Positions 60,686 to 64,000 of a stretch of DNA of 64,000 bases are shown here, in pieces; the stretch's first letter is position 1; every line of letters starts with the position of its first letter. The stretch lies in assembly GCF_021155765.1 (NCBI RefSeq), contig NC_060112.1:4898001-4962000 (forward strand). Reading direction: 5' to 3'. The notes under the pieces are model-generated. The model made no database searches, was not told the DNA's origin, and saw only the letters and a list, made by a program, of their open reading frames with translations. A program made the position numbers and the translations under genes. Origin of the DNA: Diprion similis (lineage: Eukaryota > Arthropoda > Insecta > Hymenoptera > Diprionidae).

Positions 60686-62124
60686 ATGTCTGACTTGATG
60701 GTTGCTTCTGAAGAGTTCAAGGAGTCTAATCCCAGCAAAGATAAGGTCTCTTTCATCATAAGCCATTCGGAAATGCAGTATACATTGTAAAAAGAGGTGG
60801 TGCTGAAGTTAACTGTAATTGGTTCGTGTGGACCATTTTTTGTGGTCAATTCAGAAATTCAACATAAGATAGTTTTGTGTAATTGACATCAGGCGGGGTT
60901 GAATTGATACCAAATTCTAGTCTACGGTTTCAATATCTTTTTTACACAATTTGTGTCTCTTGTCGATCACTATTATAGAAGAAGAAGAAGTCGCTTAAAA
61001 CGTCCGAGGGAAAGTCCAAAAGTTCGAGCAGAAAATCGTCGACCGTTTTACCAGCGGAGAGTGAAGATGCGGTGGTTCAAATCCAGGAACAAGAAGAGAT
61101 CATTCAAGGAGAAGTCGCAGCTGATGATTCGTCGCACAACAATGGAACGGTCGAGGAAAAACCGGATGTTGAAACGTTGTCCAAAGTACAGAAAAAGGAT
61201 GTGATCATGCTGCGGGAGGCGGACTTCCGGAAATTGGCTGAGCTGAAGGAGGCGAGCATTGACAATTGCGTTGTTTGGTAATCATTCCATGACAATGTTA
61301 AGAACCATTTTCAACACCTTTCAGGCTTTCCACCTCTTCGATATTAATCGAGACGGATACATCGACAAAGAGGACTTGAAGTTCACCTTTACCTCGATGG
61401 GGAAACCGGATGTTACTGATGAAGCACTCGACCAAATGCTCATCGAAATGTCGTCTAGTGATGTCGACTTTGATGCGTTTGTTAAACTGTTTGGGTTAGT
61501 AGTTTGACCTTTTTTTACGCGTCTCTTAAACGGAAAGTTATTTACCAGAAATGGAGAGGTGCCACATTTTCTGAACACTGATCATTAGGCAGTAGAACTT
61601 AGTTAAAACCGTTAGGAGTATAAAACTCTCGATGCTGATGCCAAAATAACCAAAACGAACATGCTCTTCCAAAAAATTGGATGCAAACTTTGCAGAGCTC
61701 ACCGAAGCGACGGTTTCGGGGTTAACAGTAATTCTTTAAAAATGAACAGGTACAAAGTTGTGGAATTGGACCCTGAAGAAGAGCTGCTAGCAGCATTATC
61801 GAAGTGGGATTACCTCGGCAACGGAATGATATCTGAAGAAAGGTGAATGAACGTATAAAAAAAATCAGGATAAACAGTTCAGATCATGATTTCAAATCTT
61901 ACAGATTGAAACGCGATCTTCAGGCCTGGGGTGATAAATTTTCGGCAAAAGAAGCAGAGCGTGCCCTGGAGGAAGCGCCGTTATACAAAAAGGACGGGGA
62001 CACGTTTATAGACTACGTGAAATTCTGCCAAGATATTTGCGGTCTTCGCAACGTTGAAAAGACCAGAGACATTGAAAAGGAAGCGGAAGCTTATGGAAGA
62101 GATTTAGAATCACTCATGAAATAG
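60686..62124 (+). CDS. Myosin regulatory light chain 2-like paralogue with long N-terminal extension
   Basis: Five exons join in frame to 271 residues: 60686-60745, 60979-61251, 61325-61494, 61750-61842 and 61905-62124. After MSDLMVASEEF and KKKKSLK comes a Ser-rich then acidic linker (KSKSSSRKSSTVLPAESEDA, then QEQEEIIQGEVAADD). A light-chain body follows: LAELKE|AFHLFDINRDGYIDKEDLK (a good EF-hand loop DINRDGYIDKED) and SEER|LKRDLQAWGDKFSAKEA. Two intron positions (KE|AF phase 0 and E-R phase 2) coincide with those of Mlc2, 4 kb upstream, so it is a diverged tandem duplicate. The Ser-Ser phosphorylation site of Mlc2 is replaced by KKDVIMLREADF, with no Ser/Thr. Intron 2 needs a GC donor (GAG|GCGAGC), because no GT donor keeps the frame. 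AATAAA is at 62,318-62,323. Contractile role is inferred from homology only. Confidence 0.85.
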
Positions 62125-62503
62125 CAATGATACCTTCAAAGGGAATCCATTTTCAAGCACGGACAAGTTTGTATTTCAACATTGTTAAAAACATAGGATT
62201 TTATTCATAACAGATGCGACCACCGTTCGGTTTAAATTGTAGGTACGTACGTTAACGTACTTGTGACCAATAAGTACTAGGTACAGTGATTTAAGTACTC
62301 CAATTGCGGTCAGCTGTAATAAAGCGTTTGTCGAACGGTTCAGACTATTCTTCATAGTATTCCCAGAACGATTCGGGTAATATTATATGTATAACATATT
62401 GTCTTTGTAAGCGTAAATCAAGTACTTTTCAGGTCCAAGTATTCTTCGGTTCTCTTCGGCGCTGTTACTAATGCGTTTTGAACATCATTAGCAGAGATCA
62501 CCT

Positions 62504-63370
62504 TCATTCTCCTTTCTTCGGTCTGTGTCCAAATATCGATGATCCAACCCTGACGTTTGTACTACCGAGTTCAATCTGTAAGACAAAAATACGAATTTGC
62601 CAACACGAATCTGGGATTTTTTGAATTCCACGACCGGACTTACCGCATGTTCGTAGTCGCTCGACATTCCCATGGAGAGCTCAACGGTTTTGCGATCGAG
62701 ACTCAATTCCTCGCAAATCTTATTGTGCAAATCTCTCAGACTGAGGAAATCCGGATTTGGACCAGTACTGGGATCGTAACCGTACTTTCCGATCGTCATT
62801 ATACCGGTGAATTCCAGGTTTTTACAATTGTCTATCACATGTTTCACCAGGTTAGAAGCCTCGCTCGATTCGCAGCCATTTTTTTCTATGCACGAGAGAA
62901 GAGCACATGATCATTAATCATGAAGAATTAAAAGTAGAAACATATCTTTTGTTGGAAGAAAACATGACATTTTTTTTTTAATCTAATGAAAAATAGAATT
63001 TCTGATCACCTTCTTCGCCGCTTGTGTTTATCTGTACCATCACCTTCAGCAGCGATTCGTCAGTTTTTCGGAATTTTGGCCAGGCATTGTCCAGCCCAGT
63101 CGCAAGCTTTTTGGAATGTACAGTTTCGACGATGTACAAATTCGGAACTGCTAGAACTTTGTTTATCTTGTTGCTTTGTAGGTGACCGATGAAATGCCAC
63201 CGTATATCCTTGCATTTTGATAATATATCCGGGTTGTGGCCCTTCTCTAACAATTCGTTAACGTAATTTTCACCGAAATGCCTCTGACCCGCCTCATAAG
63301 CCTCGATCACAAGTGCGGCAGGTTTAGTTTTGCTCACGGCAACCAGTCGAGGCTCAAAATGCGCTAATTC
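62504..63370 (-). CDS. PLPBP: PLP homeostasis protein (PLPBP / YggS family), 5'-incomplete
   Basis: PLPBP is a fold-type III pyridoxal-phosphate-binding protein that buffers cellular PLP; it has no known catalytic activity. Three exons are in frame: 63370-63010, 62885-62644 and 62575-62504. The first starts at [17 protein letters not shown], where the Lys in VAVSKTKP is the PLP Schiff-base residue. Family motifs [56 protein letters not shown] and the phosphate-binding tail [16 protein letters not shown] are all present. The N-terminal about 25-30 residues must lie in an exon beyond the right edge, or in one I could not see between 63,371 and 64,000. The gene converges on the Mlc2 paralogue. 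The two stop codons are 380 bp apart and both genes have AATAAA signals in that gap, so their 3' UTRs may overlap. Confidence 0.95.
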
Positions 63371-64000
63371 CTGCATTAAAATAAGAAAAAAAAGTAAACA
63401 ACTGACCACGGAAATGATTATCGAAATTAGTAGGCGAAAAAATATCTGTACGTGTTTTGAAAAACTACTTTTTTTAGATGTATTATAATGATTGGTCTGA
63501 AAGTTTCATTTTATACCCTTTGAATGCAATAGTTGTTTACGATATTGAAAAATCTTATTTTTCCTTCTACTTTGATTCCAAATTTTGTACTTTGAAAGTT
63601 CGTATATAAGTCATGAATTATATACAGATTGTTTTCAAATTGTGAATACATGAAAAGTTAACGAAATTACGACGGTGTATGTTTGAATTCCAAAACTAAA
63701 CTGGTAGGTACTCCTGTGATTTAGATTTGTTTTAATTCCAAGTAATGGTCAAGATAAAAAGAATACAATGAACGTGGTATACATTAGAAATGTATACGTA
63801 TCAAACACCCGTAAGTAAGTATAACAAACTTGCAATTAAACACAAACAATGTGTGTAAAAATTTTCCGTTGAAAAGTACAAATCCATTAGCATAAAAAAT
63901 AAGTATATACCTATAATATACGTGGAAAAAATCAAGAGCAAGAAATAGACGATTAAAAAAAATCGTTACGAGTTCAGAAAACATCGCCAGATGGGATACA
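63371..64000 (-). other. PLPBP intron 1, running off the window
   Basis: This is AT-rich sequence upstream of the PLPBP exon acceptor (TTAATGCAG). No first exon is recognisable before the window ends. Confidence 0.6.

Noticed and set aside
62576..62643. Open reading through the last PLPBP intron ([14 protein letters not shown])
   Set aside because: It superficially resembles the family tail, but the 68-bp segment has GTAAGT and TTACAG borders, and splicing restores the exact tail [16 protein letters not shown].

Overview
This is eukaryotic, insect nuclear DNA. It is AT-rich, with long introns, microsatellites, short inverted-repeat transposons, and intron-split genes that have canonical GT-AG junctions and AATAAA signals. 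The insect assignment rests on a myosin regulatory light chain with the Pro/Glu-rich N-terminal extension typical of insect muscle. The repeat spectrum suggests Hymenoptera (sawfly or parasitoid), but this is not proven. No rRNA, tRNA, CRISPR array or bacterial operon was seen.

Layout. From 1 to about 23,000 lies the 3'-incomplete minus-strand gene for Mic60/mitofilin, the MICOS core subunit. Nine exons sit between 19,829 and 23,008. A tenth follows at 11,762-11,990 after a 7.8-kb intron, and the C-terminal mitofilin exons lie beyond the left edge, so 1-11,761 is probably one giant intron full of simple repeats. Head-to-head with Mic60, and less than 600 bp away, is mitochondrial ribosomal protein L35 (23,579-24,752, plus). 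From 24,753 to 34,184 there are MITE-like and tandem repeats and one poorly understood minus-strand spliced transcript (29.5-31.6 kb). FAHD2 (fumarylacetoacetate-hydrolase-fold protein) spans 34,185-41,664 on the plus strand, with a transposon-bearing 4.3-kb intron. A complete 727-residue M3-family oligopeptidase homologue runs on the minus strand from 47,906 to 43,017. Its zinc-binding HExxH has become AKFGH and its third ligand is also lost, so it looks like a pseudopeptidase.

An unrecognised basic protein gene (48.7-50.6 kb, plus), with a possible alternative 3' end at 51.4-51.9 kb, comes next. Then come muscle Mlc2 (53,109-56,476, plus) and a divergent tandem paralogue of it (60,686-62,124, plus). 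The paralogue has a long Ser/acidic N-terminal extension, an apparent GC-AG intron and no conserved phosphorylation serines. At the right edge the 3' part of PLPBP (PLP homeostasis protein, YggS family) lies on the minus strand, convergent with the Mlc2 paralogue.

Theme. Mic60, mL35, FAHD2 and, by their N-termini or family, probably the M3 protein are nuclear genes for mitochondrial proteins. Mlc2 and its neighbour are sarcomeric or contractile. The most interesting targets are the degenerate M3 enzyme, the Mlc2-like paralogue, the unrecognised 48.7-50.6 kb gene, the dual-frame small transcript at 29.5-31.6 kb, and the inverted-repeat elements. All exon models were derived by eye from reading-frame continuity and splice consensus; no homology search was run.
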